Assembly: GCA_013180605.1 (NCBI GenBank)
Contig: QBUL01000182.1
Span: forward strand, 1 to 41,111
DNA length: 41,111 bases
Direction: 5' to 3'
Source: Candidatus Methanophagaceae archaeon GoMg1
GTDB lineage: Archaea; Halobacteriota; Syntropharchaeia; Alkanophagales; Methanospirareceae
The notes below the pieces were generated by a model. That model was given only the letters and a program-made list of their open reading frames with translations. It made no database searches and was not told the DNA's origin. The translations under genes and the position numbers were made by a program. This document shows, in pieces, positions 29,610-38,524 of this stretch. The first letter of the stretch is position 1. Every line of letters begins with the position of its first letter.

Positions 29610-30980
29610 ATGTTAGATAAGTTAAGCAGCTCGCTGAAGGAAACGATTCGGAAGATAGCGAAGGCGAAGCGGATAGACAAACAAACAGTGGACGAGCTTG
29701 TGCGGGACATACAGCGGGCGTTGATACAGGCGGATGTAAAGATTTCACTGGTAAAGGAGATTTCGGGTCGCATACGCGAGCGCAGTTTGAAGGAGAAGTT
29801 AGTGCTGAATCCGAGGGAACATGTGATAAAGGTAGTGTACGAGGAGTTGATAAACATCATAGGAAGGAGTGTGGAGGTTCCTTTAACGGCGCAGAGAATA
29901 ATGATGGTGGGTCTGCATGGCACGGGAAAAACGTCTTCATGTGCGAAACTTGCGAGATATTATCAAAAGAAGGGTTTAAAACCTGCGGTTATCTGCGCTG
30001 ACGTTTATAGGCCTGCCGCAGCGGAACAGTTGAGGCAGCTATGCGAAAAGATAGGCGTTCCTTTTTACGACGGTGCGAATCTACCTGAACGAGAAAAAGG
30101 GGTGATGGGCATCGTGAGTGCCGGCGTGAAAGAATTTGAGAAGTATGACGTCAAGATAATAGACACTGCAGGGAGGCATGCACTGGAAAAAGACATGATA
30201 AAGGAGATAGAGGATATAAAGAGGGCAATAAATCCAGAACAGCGGTTTCTTATTCTTGATGCGAGCATAGGGCAGCAGGCGTCGGTACAGGCACACGCAT
30301 TTGACGATGCGATTGGAATTACGGGCATAATCATAACCAAAATGGATGGAACGGCGAAGGGCGGTGGTGCGCTTTCTGCAGTCGCGGAAACGAATTCCGG
30401 AGTGGCTTTTATAGGCACAGGAGAAAAGACAGACGATTTTGAGCGATTTGAATCCGATGGGTTCATCTCACGGTTGCTCGGAATGGGCGACATAAAGGCA
30501 CTGATAGAGACTGCGGAGGAGAGTTTAAAGCCGGAGGATGTGGATGCTGACTTCATGAAGGGGAAATTCACGTTAAAGGATCTGTATAAGCAGTTAGAAG
30601 CGATGAAGAAGATGGGACCATTGAAGAAATTAATGGAGATGTTGCCTTTAGGCGGGCTTGGGCTTGATATAAATTTGGATGATACGATGTATCAGGTTAC
30701 TGAGGATAAACTGAAGAGATACAAAGTGATGATGGATTCGATGACTGAGGAGGAGCTGACCGAGCCGAAAATAATAGATGGGTCGAGGACGAAAAGAATA
30801 GCACGGGGTTCTGGAACGATAACTGCGGAGGTGAACGAACTGATAAAGTACCACCGAATGATGCAAAAGATGATGAAAAGTCTGACTTCTGGAAGAGGAG
30901 GCGGGAAAATACCGGGGATGAAAGGGATGAAAATGTCGATGCCGGTGGGTAAGATGATGAAGAAGATGAAGAGACCGTGA
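29610..30980 (+). CDS. srp54: Signal recognition particle 54 kDa protein
   Basis: A 456-residue SRP GTPase. The N domain (LSSSLKETIRKIAKAKRIDK) and ALIQADVKISLV lead to the G domain with GLHGTGKTS (P-loop), CADVYRPAAAEQL, DTAGRHALE and TKMDGTAKGGGALS; the methionine-rich M domain (FTLKDLYKQLEAMKKMGPLK, MMQKMMKSLTSGR) binds 7S RNA and signal peptides. Length and order are typical of archaeal SRP54; FtsY lacks the M domain. It directly follows the PhoU-like gene (3 bases) and is probably co-transcribed. Confidence 0.96.
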   Translation: MLDKLSSSLKETIRKIAKAKRIDKQTVDELVRDIQRALIQADVKISLVKEISGRIRERSLKEKLVLNPREHVIKVVYEELINIIGRSVEVPLTAQRIMMVGLHGTGKTSSCAKLARYYQKKGLKPAVICADVYRPAAAEQLRQLCEKIGVPFYDGANLPEREKGVMGIVSAGVKEFEKYDVKIIDTAGRHALEKDMIKEIEDIKRAINPEQRFLILDASIGQQASVQAHAFDDAIGITGIIITKMDGTAKGGGALSAVAETNSGVAFIGTGEKTDDFERFESDGFISRLLGMGDIKALIETAEESLKPEDVDADFMKGKFTLKDLYKQLEAMKKMGPLKKLMEMLPLGGLGLDINLDDTMYQVTEDKLKRYKVMMDSMTEEELTEPKIIDGSRTKRIARGSGTITAEVNELIKYHRMMQKMMKSLTSGRGGGKIPGMKGMKMSMPVGKMMKKMKRP

Positions 30981-31129
30981 CAAGGAAAATAAATTATCTA
31001 TACTTTTATGATTTAACGAGACAATAAAACCAAAAAGTTTTTTATTTATATAGCCCTTACATAACTTTGTGGGGAACATAGAAGGGAGGGCGAGAAGTTG
31101 GTTGGAAAATCAGCGACGTGCGGGTAAAA

Positions 31130-32244
31130 CATGAAGACACGGGGGTCAAAGAATTATGTCTATCATTCAAAATACCTCGGAAGACTCGACAAAGAAAGGG
31201 GATTTATTCCAAAGGGGCAAAATAAGCATGAGCATAAGTATATCGCGGGTCTGCGAAATATTACCGAGTAAGGTAATTCGATGCTGCTACAGGTTAAACC
31301 TGATATAAATCAAGGACATTTTTGATTGTAAATCTCATTGTCTTTATCTCTTTCAAAAACTATATGTAGCGACTGTCAAGATATTACAGTACCAAGTCTT
31401 CTCCTTTTTGCGTTTTAGGGTGGATATGGCCCTTTGTATGGATTTTAACTTGGCAAACAGGCCATATCCTCTGCACCAACAGCTATGCTGTTCATAAAGG
31501 GCTGAGGGAGCTCCCAGATGTAGCAAAGAGAGGCATGATAAGTCCGGTAGCCGCATTGATGTTTTCTGGAACGAAGAGGAAGAAAACTTCAAGCGGATAA
31601 TTTCAAGAGAAATAGGGCTTATCATGCCGGGTAGTTAGTTAATTCAACGGCATGCGTGCAAGTAGTTAGCAGCTCATAAAGGTATATCGATCGCTCCAGT
31701 TTACCGCAAGCGACTGATATACTAAGACTAATTAGTTTATGTGGTTACATGGTGTTAAAATCTAAATAAAAACGCTGTATCACGCGATCAATGAACGTGA
31801 TATCGGCGGAAAAGTTCTCATCCTCGACAGGGTTTTCTTCTCTGAAGGAACCATAAAGTTCCTGGGGGGGGGGTAAGGAGACCTTCTACGTGCTTCCGAC
31901 AAAGAGGAATAGCCATTATTACGACACACGTATCCACTTCACGGAATACTTTTCATACCCCCCGTCGTCGGATTAAGTGCGGAAAATGTAAATGTGACAA
32001 TTTTTACCTGTATCTCTTCGAGGATCAGGACCTCCAACTAGAAGAACAGAAGACCCTGTACAGGGAAAAGGCTGAGCACAAGATAGAAAAGAAAAAATTC
32101 GATGAGGGAATGAAGAAGGCAGGGAAAATTCTTGTTCTCTCGGATATGGATGTCGAGAAGCAGGAGATATATCTGCTATACATGAAACGAGAAGTGATTG
32201 AGAAGATGTTTGACACGTACAAGACCAAAAAGGTGCGGAGTTAA
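31130..32244 (+). mobile_element. Degenerate IS4/IS1634-like transposase remnants
   Basis: Pieces of one transposase survive in different frames. Near 31131: MKTRGSKNYVYHSKYLGRLD, the N-terminal style of IS1634-type transposases. Near 31800-31935: LILDRVFFSEGTIKFLGGG, KETFYVLPTKRN, HYYDTRIHFTEYF, broken at a run of nine Gs. Near 31990-32243: FYLYLFEDQDLQLEEQKTLY, REKAEHKIEKKKFDEGMKKA, and LYMKREVIEKMFDTYKTKK, with the glutamate of the DDE site in 'REVIEKMFDTYK'. Most of the catalytic core is gone. The stretch 31260-31780 between pieces has no recognisable gene; it contains GGATATGGCC / GGCCATATCC arms and a broken frame (VFWNEEEENFKRIISREIGL). 30981-31130 holds only AT-rich DNA. Confidence 0.65.
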
Positions 32245-32317
32245 GGTTTCTATATAAGCTATTCTATTCTATACAATATTTGATAAAAGACAATAAATAC
32301 GTGAAGAGGTTTTTGAA

Positions 32318-33178
32318 ATGGGAAAAATAGGTGAGGCGGAATCGGGATTGGATTTGCAAAGAAGACCTGCATCTGTTATAGTAGCCGTAATGAAAAGACT
32401 GGACATTCACGAGGCAAAACGAGCAAAGGAAAGTGGTGCAGACATATTAGAGTTGAGAATTGACCTTTTAGAAGCCGAAGAAAAAAGCGTAGCGAAAGTA
32501 AAAGAATTTGTTGCGATGCTAAAAAATTTGCAGTCCTCCGTACAAATGCCGATAATCATAACGAACAGGAAAAAGGAGGAAGGTGGCGCATTTACCGGCA
32601 CAGAAGCCGAAAGAATAGGGATGCTGAGCGACATTCTCGAAACCGCTGCGGAGGAAGAGCTAGTAGACGCAGTGGACATCGAATTCTTTTCGTCCGCAGC
32701 AGGAAAACAGGAGATACTGAAAAAAGCGAAACGCCGTCACATACCTGTTATTTCCTCTTTCCATGATTTTAACGGCATGCCACGCCGCGAAGATATATTG
32801 AGAATCGTCACGAGTATGTATAAAGAAGGAGGCAGCATTGCAAAAATAGCGGTTACGCCGAAGACGGTGAGCGATGCGTTGATGCTGTTAGAACTCACGC
32901 AGAAACTATCAAGTGAAGGGAAATTGGTGGTGACCATCGGAATGGGTCGTGTAGGGCGCCATCTGCGAGTGATAGCACCGTTATATGGGTCGGCATTGGC
33001 TTATGGATTCATAGAAGGGAAGAACGAAAAAGATGAAGGAGTAGCTCCCGGTCAGTTCAGTGTGAAGGAGCTGAGGGGCATGATGAACAAATTCCAGTGG
33101 AATTTTGAGCAGACAACAAACAAGAAAACAGAAAATAAATTGTTGACGCAGATGCTAAGAATCAACAAACACGGTTAA
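32318..33178 (+). CDS. aroD: 3-dehydroquinate dehydratase type I
   Basis: A 286-residue TIM-barrel enzyme that dehydrates 3-dehydroquinate to 3-dehydroshikimate in aromatic amino acid synthesis. ADILELRIDLLE, VDIEFFSS, ISSFHDFNG with the catalytic His, and IAKIAVTPK with the Schiff-base Lys are present, then SALAYGF and APGQFSVKELRGMM. Family members end there; the last 28 residues (TTNKKTENKLLTQMLRINKH) are encoded by the start of a family R2 repeat and are probably an accidental tail. GAGG precedes the ATG. It stands alone; upstream is the transposase remnant. Confidence 0.93.
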   Translation: MGKIGEAESGLDLQRRPASVIVAVMKRLDIHEAKRAKESGADILELRIDLLEAEEKSVAKVKEFVAMLKNLQSSVQMPIIITNRKKEEGGAFTGTEAERIGMLSDILETAAEEELVDAVDIEFFSSAAGKQEILKKAKRRHIPVISSFHDFNGMPRREDILRIVTSMYKEGGSIAKIAVTPKTVSDALMLLELTQKLSSEGKLVVTIGMGRVGRHLRVIAPLYGSALAYGFIEGKNEKDEGVAPGQFSVKELRGMMNKFQWNFEQTTNKKTENKLLTQMLRINKHG

Positions 33179-33250
33179 ACTAAAATAAATAAATCCGCGT
33201 AAATCCGTGTAAATCTGTGTCTCAAATAGAAAGAAGCTATACTTTATATC
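33115..33250 (+). repeat. Family R2 repeat, copy with TATA-bearing edge, overlapping aroD
   Basis: ACAGAAAATAAATTGTTGAC begins inside the aroD coding region; CGTAAATCCGTGTAAATCTG, then TGTCTCAAATAGAAAGAAGC and TATACTTTATATCCAAC complete it. The edge here points at the 3' end of the TOPRIM gene, so it is not a promoter for a sense gene. Confidence 0.65.
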
Positions 33251-33678
33251 CAACGAAAAACCCTATTTCTAAGTGAATTTATTGATTCTATGCTTTTCAT
33301 TCCCCTGAGTCCTAATATCTTACCTATTTCTTCTCTATACCTCTTCTCTACCTTCACACCCTCACGCTCAAGCAGTGCAACCAATTTTTTGTTGTATCTC
33401 TTTCCCGCTCGGTCGTAGTCAGTTAGTATGGCCACGCAGGTGTGTCTGCGCCTCAGACAATCAACGAACTCAACATGTGAAAACCCGGAGGACGAATACA
33501 TTGCTATTTCCTTTGTAATGCCCATCTCTTTCAACGCTTCTTTATCATGCATACCTTCAACCACAACGGCATCTACTGAATCGTCCATCTCTTGAACCAC
33601 GCTCGCCAGTTCCGTGTACGTTTCATGATCATCCCTTCGTATTGTTCTATCTGATTTGTTGTTCATGTCAATTTCCAC
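33244..33678 (-). CDS. Small TOPRIM-domain protein (UPF0292-like)
   Basis: A 144-residue protein made mostly of one TOPRIM domain: VDAVVVEGMHDKEALKEMG with the catalytic Glu and VAILTDYDRAGKRYNKKLVA with the DxD metal site. Small archaeal TOPRIM proteins of this type resemble RNase M5 and the DnaG core and have been linked to nucleic acid processing, but the function is open. The start may be ATG at codon 5 (MNNKSDRTIRRDD). Its C-terminal codons reach into the R2 repeat edge. Confidence 0.8.
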   Translation of the reverse strand: MEIDMNNKSDRTIRRDDHETYTELASVVQEMDDSVDAVVVEGMHDKEALKEMGITKEIAMYSSSGFSHVEFVDCLRRRHTCVAILTDYDRAGKRYNKKLVALLEREGVKVEKRYREEIGKILGLRGMKSIESINSLRNRVFRWI

Positions 33679-33773
33679 ATTCGTACTCCCCTAAAATATT
33701 TTTATCCGATTCGCAACAGGGAGGAGAGGAGTTGTTTATATTTATATAGGGCAAGGCAATAGAAATATTATTA

Positions 33774-34025
33774 GTGGTGGTGGAAGAAATGGGGGAAGTG
33801 AAAATTGAGATTCCCGCAGGATTATTTAAAATGGCTGCGGAAGAACTTGAAAAATCCGAAACGAAGGTGTTACTCAGGGAAGCGGTGGAGGAAAAGCTAA
33901 GAGTATTGTTATTATTCAAGGTGGTTGACAATATATTAAAGAAGAGTAAACTTACAGATGAACAAGCTAAAGAATTGGCAGAAGAATTAGAAGAGAGAGT
34001 CGCTAAAAGGCATGGGCTTATCTGA
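33774..34025 (+). CDS. VapB-like antitoxin
   Basis: An 83-residue protein with an N-terminal strand (VKIEIPAGLFKMAAEELEKS) and a long charged helix (LTDEQAKELAEELEERVAKR). It is followed after 12 bases by a PIN gene, which is how it is recognised; similar short helical antitoxins accompany PIN proteins in many archaea. A second in-frame ATG (codon 7) may be the real start. The 95 bases before it hold a TATA-like TTTATATTTATATAGG. Confidence 0.7.
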   Translation: MVVEEMGEVKIEIPAGLFKMAAEELEKSETKVLLREAVEEKLRVLLLFKVVDNILKKSKLTDEQAKELAEELEERVAKRHGLI

Positions 34026-34037
34026 TGAGGGTTAAGA

Positions 34038-34464
34038 ATGGAACTTGTTATTGATGCCGCTATTTTGTTCTCCTTCTTTAAACCCGAATCTTTTACAAGG
34101 GATTTTGTTAAGTTGTTATACAGTAATGGAGTGAGATTATTTGCCCCTGATTTTTTGTTAGATGAACTCCTATCACTCAAAGAAAGAATCAGCAAATTTT
34201 GTAGGATAGACGAAGAAAGACAATTTTACAACCTCTTTTATACTCCTATGCGAGGTATTAGGTGTTATACCGAAGTCAGAATATGAACGGTTTCTTTCAG
34301 AAGCAAAAAATCTATTACTAGCGCATCCGAAAGATGCTCCATATTTTGCGTTAGCTCTCAAACTTTCCATTCCCATCTGGTCTAACGAAAAGAGATTTAA
34401 GAAACAGTCTAAGGTCAAAGTATTTTCAACACATGAGTTAAAAGAATTATTTTTATTTGGTTGA
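34038..34464 (+). pseudogene. VapC-like PIN toxin with a frameshift
   Basis: The first frame reads MELVIDAAILFSFFKPESFT, with the first active-site Asp and a PIN pattern through FAPDFLLDELLSLKERISKF; it then closes at 34286. From about 34225 the next frame carries the rest: LLCEVLGVIPKSEYERFLSE, AHPKDAPYFALALKLSIPIW, SNEKRFKKQSKVKVF, with the later acidic residues (KDAPYFALA and WSNEKRF). The reading frame shifts by one base between them (427 bases in all). Correcting it gives a full PIN domain of about 140 residues. Pseudogene or sequence error. Confidence 0.75.
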
Positions 34465-34529
34465 TTATATCCCCAAATTACACCATAAACCTTATGCTCC
34501 ATCGAAATCAATAACCAAGTTCCTTCCGT

Positions 34530-34600
34530 TCCGTCTTCTGTGTTAATCAGCGTTAATCACGGTCAACGATTTATTTTCTGTTTTCTTGTCCCCGCAGCTA
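34530..34600 (-). repeat. Partial family R2 repeat
   Basis: TCTGTGTTAATCAGCGTTAA, then TCACGGTCAACGATTTATTT and TCTGTTTTCTTG: the left half of the R2 unit in reverse orientation, as at 6040. Confidence 0.55.
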
Positions 34601-34647
34601 AGGCGGGAAACAAAAAGTTTTACCAAAGAAGCACTATACGTTATATA

Positions 34648-34814
34648 GGCACTGTCAAATTTTCCAGCGAAATTGCGATATCCGTAAATTTCACCGCAGA
34701 GCATACAGAGAACGCAGAGCCATCAGGAAAGTCAGCAAGGATTGAAACAATCTTAAAACTCTGTGGTCTCGGCGCTCTCCGCGGTGATAAATCACTAAAT
34801 TTTTAGACTATGCC
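34648..34814 (+). repeat. MITE-like element with terminal inverted repeats, copy A
   Basis: 167 bases beginning GGCACTGTCAAATTTT and ending AAATTTTTAGACTATGCC, imperfect inverted ends. Inside are ACCGCAGAGCATACAGAGAA and CGGCGCTCTCCGCGGT, which pair as long arms, and the constant GTCAGCAAGGATTGAAACAA. It is flanked by CGTTATATA on both sides, a direct repeat of 9 bases. Its right end merges with the start of the thiDN reading frame. Confidence 0.8.
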
Positions 34815-34833
34815 CGTTATATATAGGTATAGA

Positions 34834-36219
34834 ATGAAAAGAGTAATGACCATTGGAGGTTCCGATTGCAGTGGCGGTGCGGGAATACAGGCAGACATAA
34901 AAACGTTTTCCGCTCTGGGTGTCTATGGTACTTCCGTAATCATTGCCGTTACCGCTCAAAACTCATCCGGCGTGCAGGCGAAACACGAAGTGCCCGTTGA
35001 ACTCGTGGAATCGCAAATACAATCCATTATGAGCGAAGCGAGCGGCAAAGGCATTACAGTGGATTATGCGAAAACCGGTATGCTGTATTCCAGCGCAATG
35101 ATAGAAACGGTTGCGAAACACCTCAAGAGACATAAAATCCCTTTTGTCGTGGACCCCGTGATGAAGGCAGGTTCAGGCGGTATTTTGCTGGCTGATAATG
35201 CGTTAAACACGCTTGTCAAACTTCTTCTGCCTATTTGCGAGGTCGTAACGCCGAATGTTCCCGAAGCCAGCTTTATTTCCGGGTTGGAGATATGGGATAA
35301 GGAAGATGTGAAGGATGCAGCCGTAAAGATACACGAACTGGGCGCTTCTGCAGTAATCATAAAGGGTGGGCATCTCACACATGAAACAGCAGCTGGTAAA
35401 GCAACGGATTTGATATACGATGGAGAGTTCGAGGAACTAAGCGGCGAATACATAAAACCGAAAAAGGGGAAAATAATACACGGAGCGGGATGTTCGTTTT
35501 CCGCAGCTCTTACTGCTGAACTCGCTAAAGGCGAAAATTTGCGACACGCAGCGGCATCTGCAAAAAAGTTCGTGCATGATGCGATAGCCGGGGGCGAAGA
35601 GCTGTCAAATATGATAGTGCTAAATCAGGCACGTGAGTTGCGTAAGAACGCAGACCGGTATTTCGTACTGGAAAACGTGAAGGAAGCGGTCAGGAAACTG
35701 AAGAGCATACCTGATTTTAAACGACTCATTCCTGAAGTTGGAACAAACATAGGCATGGCAATAGAGGGTGCAGAAAGCGAGCGTGACGTTGCCGCCGTGG
35801 CAGGCAGGATACTTCCAATTCACGCAAAAGAAGTAACGCACGCAGAAACAGTGGATTTTGGCGCGAGCAGTCACGTTGCCCGGATGATATTAGCGATGAT
35901 GGCGATGACCGGCGGCAAAAACATAAGAAGCGCCATTAACATAAAGTATTCCGTGCAAATAATAGACGCGTGCAAACGAGCAGGATTAGTGATTTCTTCT
36001 TTTGAACGTGAACACGAGCCGACAGGTGTGAAAACAATGGATTGGGGCGTAAGAGAAGCGATAAGAAACCTTTCCTCAGAAGGGCAGCGGCGGCGGCAAG
36101 TACCTGACGTGATTTACGACCTCGGGGCGGTGGGAAAAGAGCCAATGACGAGAATTTTTGGCGATACCGCACTGGAAGTAGCATCGAAAGTGAACAAAAT
36201 CATGGATGCTCTGGAGTAA
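34834..36219 (+). CDS. thiDN: Bifunctional HMP(-P) kinase / thiamine-phosphate synthase (ThiD-ThiN)
   Basis: About 461 residues. The N-terminal ThiD half phosphorylates hydroxymethylpyrimidine and its phosphate: [40 protein letters not shown] and the catalytic [19 protein letters not shown]. From residue ~275 the ThiN domain ([53 protein letters not shown]) joins pyrimidine and thiazole moieties, replacing ThiE in many archaea. The track begins MPVIYRYR, codons that arise from the MITE end; the ATG at 34834 ([11 protein letters not shown]) is the natural start. Confidence 0.94.
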   Translation: MKRVMTIGGSDCSGGAGIQADIKTFSALGVYGTSVIIAVTAQNSSGVQAKHEVPVELVESQIQSIMSEASGKGITVDYAKTGMLYSSAMIETVAKHLKRHKIPFVVDPVMKAGSGGILLADNALNTLVKLLLPICEVVTPNVPEASFISGLEIWDKEDVKDAAVKIHELGASAVIIKGGHLTHETAAGKATDLIYDGEFEELSGEYIKPKKGKIIHGAGCSFSAALTAELAKGENLRHAAASAKKFVHDAIAGGEELSNMIVLNQARELRKNADRYFVLENVKEAVRKLKSIPDFKRLIPEVGTNIGMAIEGAESERDVAAVAGRILPIHAKEVTHAETVDFGASSHVARMILAMMAMTGGKNIRSAINIKYSVQIIDACKRAGLVISSFEREHEPTGVKTMDWGVREAIRNLSSEGQRRRQVPDVIYDLGAVGKEPMTRIFGDTALEVASKVNKIMDALE

Positions 36220-36232
36220 ACATAGTCATCTG

Positions 36233-36400
36233 GGCACTGTCTAAAAATATAGTGATTTATCCACCGCGGAGAGCGCAGAGTACGCAGAGTTTTAGGACTG
36301 TTTCAATCCTTGCTGACTTTCCTGATGGCTCTGCGTTCTCCGTGTGCTCTGCGGTAAAATTTAAGGATATAGCGATTTCACTAGAAAATTCGACAGTGCC
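36233..36400 (-). repeat. MITE-like element with terminal inverted repeats, copy B
   Basis: 168 bases in the opposite orientation to copies A and C, starting GGCACTGTCTAAAAATATAG and ending AAATTCGACAGTGCC. It is flanked on both sides by GTCATCTG, an 8-base direct repeat, as expected of target-site duplication on insertion. It carries no frame, so any mobility depended on a transposase supplied elsewhere. Confidence 0.85.
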
Positions 36401-36414
36401 GTCATCTGTGAAAA

Positions 36415-36978
36415 TTACTCTGTGCTAATCTGTGGTTCAAAATACAAATCAGTATTTAAAAACGGAATTAAAGCAACTGTTAAACCAGCTACATAATATC
36501 TTTTCCTATCCATAACGCCTTTAGTGAAATATCCAACAGCTCCCTGTTTTTCTTTCGTATTTCTTTCGCCAATCAAGCTATCCATCACATCGCCAAGTTC
36601 TATTGCCCCTTTTCCTTTTAAAAGCTCTTCTGAGATGTGCGATGGAAGCTCAAAGAAAGGGGAAGTCCCATAACCTATTCTCCCCTTATCATCCATAATA
36701 CAGATTACGCCAAAGGTGAACCACTTGTGAAATAATTTCTTTATCCCGCCTTCAATGCCCACAAAGAACTCCGCATTAAAATTCCGGGCCTCATTAATCC
36801 TTCTCAATTCAAGCGCTCTATTTTTTGCGCCTGCGAAGGTTTCATCATCAATTGGCTGATTGGAAACTTTACTGTTCACTCCGATGCCTACTACTTCCAC
36901 AGCATCGAAATATTTTGAAAACGCTTCCTCCGTCGCTTCCAATTTCACCGGGTTCCGGGAGCCGACTAAGATTTTCAT
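36415..36978 (-). CDS. Inosine/xanthosine triphosphatase (YjjX family)
   Basis: A 187-residue protein that would hydrolyse non-canonical ITP/XTP (or related) to diphosphates: KILVGSRNPVKLEATEEAF, SKVSNQPIDDETFAGAKNRA, FFVGIEGGI, and GAVGYFTKGVMDRKRYY, the family's core. Length is as expected (170-190). The last residues EPQISTE and the stop are encoded by a sequence of the GATTAACACAGA repeat type, so the native C-terminus may be a few residues shorter. Monocistronic between repeats. Confidence 0.88.
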   Translation of the reverse strand: MKILVGSRNPVKLEATEEAFSKYFDAVEVVGIGVNSKVSNQPIDDETFAGAKNRALELRRINEARNFNAEFFVGIEGGIKKLFHKWFTFGVICIMDDKGRIGYGTSPFFELPSHISEELLKGKGAIELGDVMDSLIGERNTKEKQGAVGYFTKGVMDRKRYYVAGLTVALIPFLNTDLYFEPQISTE

Positions 36979-37009
36979 TTGACGTTCCTTAAATTAAAAA
37001 GAATGTTTG

Positions 37010-37085
37010 ACAAGAAAATAAATTGTAGACACAGATTAACGCAGATTAACACAGATGATAAGAATCAATAATGTTAAATTTAAAT
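37010..37085 (+). repeat. Family R2 half-element upstream of the MFS gene
   Basis: GACAAGAAAATAAATTGTAG, ACACAGATTAACGCAGATTA, ACACAGATGATAAGAATCAA, TAATGTTAAATTTAAA. It matches the left half of the 9836 element and extends into the first codons of the ORF-track version of the MFS gene. Confidence 0.65.
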
Positions 37086-37093
37086 TATTATCT

Positions 37094-38335
37094 ATGCAAT
37101 TTAATTCTAACCGAGCGCTTACAAAAATAGTTTTAATTGCAGCAATCTGTGTTTTTAGCACGCAATTTGGCGTTACGGTGATTGCACCGCTGCTTGGCGA
37201 ATGGGTGAAAGCCTCAGAAACTCCGTCTTTCGTTTCTGCATTGATCTTCTCCTCTTTTACTATCGTAAGCATACCGCTAAGTGTTTCAGGAGGTATTATA
37301 TCCGACAAATTGGGGCGGAAACCATTGATTGTAGCCGGGCTTTTGCTTTATGCTGTTGCCTCCGCTCTTTTTCCATTTTCCAACAACACCTACGACTGGA
37401 TATTTGTGAGAGCATTACAAGGAGCAGGCGCAGGATTGTTCTTCCCTGCAGTTACGGCTTTGCTCTCGGAAGTCACGAGTTACGAGGAGCGCGGGCATGC
37501 GCTTAGCGTGTATAACATGGGTCTGGGCGCAGGTTTAGCGGCAGGCCCAATTTCAGGTGGAGTCCTTTTCGACATTTATGGTATTCACATGCCGTTCTTC
37601 TTTTGCGTTGTCTTTGCACTGCTAAGTGTCGTATTGGTATTACTTTTTGTTCACGAGCCGAAGACAAGGTCAAAGAGAAAAAAGAAACGAAAACGATTAT
37701 CGTTAAGCGAAAGAGAACGAAAGGCATTGACACTGGCTTGTGTGGCGATTTTTTTTGGAATAGGAGTCGCAGCGATTATGGGTGCTTTATTCTCTCCTTT
37801 TGCTACCAACAATCTCGAACTTCCTGATTACGAACTTTCAACAGGAGTAGTAATCCATGCTACGGGTATCATCGGAGTAATCCTATCCGCAATGTTCGTG
37901 GTGTTCGTAATACTGCAAACAGGATTTGGCAGGCTGATGAAGCGCGTAGGGGAAATCATTCTTTCGATTGCCGGATTGTTCTTGTGCGCCTGCGGCTTGA
38001 TTGTGCTTTACTCCGCAACTTCCATCCCGGGACTTTTTATAATGAGCTTTTTTTTAGGTGCTGGTTTGGGTGCGATTTCACTGGGCACGTTAACGCTAGC
38101 GTCAAAAGCAGCGGGGGTGGGGGCAGGAGCAGAAGAGGGAGCAATAGAACAGGGACAGAAACAAGAACAAGAAGGGCGAGTAATGGGTATTTATTACGCA
38201 ATGTTTTACGCCGGTATTGGCGGTGTTCCCCTTGTTTGTGGTGCGCTCTCGGATATTTTCAGTGCACGGCTGATGTTCCTGGGATATGCGGTGCTTCTAC
38301 TCGTATTGATGGTTGTGGTGTGGAAGGTGAGATAG
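37094..38335 (+). CDS. Major facilitator superfamily transporter
   Basis: About 413 residues with roughly twelve hydrophobic helices in two halves. Motif A, GGIISDKLGRKPLIVAG, lies between helices 2 and 3, and RALQGAGAGLFFPAVTALLS in helix 4 resembles drug/sugar exporters (DHA1 type). The central loop is strikingly basic (KTRSKRKKKRKRLSLSERER). The substrate cannot be predicted. The track's first 13 codons come from a repeat; the ATG at 37094 (MQFNSNRALTKIVLI) is preferred. Confidence 0.88.
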   Translation: MQFNSNRALTKIVLIAAICVFSTQFGVTVIAPLLGEWVKASETPSFVSALIFSSFTIVSIPLSVSGGIISDKLGRKPLIVAGLLLYAVASALFPFSNNTYDWIFVRALQGAGAGLFFPAVTALLSEVTSYEERGHALSVYNMGLGAGLAAGPISGGVLFDIYGIHMPFFFCVVFALLSVVLVLLFVHEPKTRSKRKKKRKRLSLSERERKALTLACVAIFFGIGVAAIMGALFSPFATNNLELPDYELSTGVVIHATGIIGVILSAMFVVFVILQTGFGRLMKRVGEIILSIAGLFLCACGLIVLYSATSIPGLFIMSFFLGAGLGAISLGTLTLASKAAGVGAGAEEGAIEQGQKQEQEGRVMGIYYAMFYAGIGGVPLVCGALSDIFSARLMFLGYAVLLLVLMVVVWKVR

Positions 38336-38365
38336 GGTCGGATTGTAGTCATTCCAAAAATTATT

Positions 38366-38475
38366 AACCACAAGATTACACAGATTTTCACGAGATTTCA
38401 GTGCTCCATTTCCGATTTTACCCCCAGTTAACCCGTATTTCTTGTGTTAATCATGTGGAATCTCGTGGTTCATTA
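38366..38475. repeat. Palindromic CCACAAGATTACAC repeat
   Basis: ACCACAAGATTACACAGATT, then TTCACGAGATTTC on the left and CTTGTGTTAATCATGTGGAA, then TCTCGTGGTTCAT on the right are imperfect inverted arms around a 35-base centre. This is the full form of the repeat whose fragments cut the radical SAM gene near 10900 and occur near 4450-4590 and 15975. Confidence 0.6.
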
Positions 38476-38524
38476 TTTGCAATTTATTATCTGAATGACC
38501 ATAGTCGATAACACTCCGACAATG

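Noticed and set aside
30065-30571. 168-aa minus-strand ORF inside srp54
   Set aside because: It lies entirely antisense to the conserved SRP54 G domain.
31353-31625. 90-aa minus-strand ORF in the IS remnant region
   Set aside because: No recognisable motif; it lies in debris with inverted repeats and has no ribosome binding site.
34648-36400. Copies A and B as ends of a composite transposon carrying thiDN
   Set aside because: Each copy has its own flanking direct repeat and complete ends, so they inserted independently.
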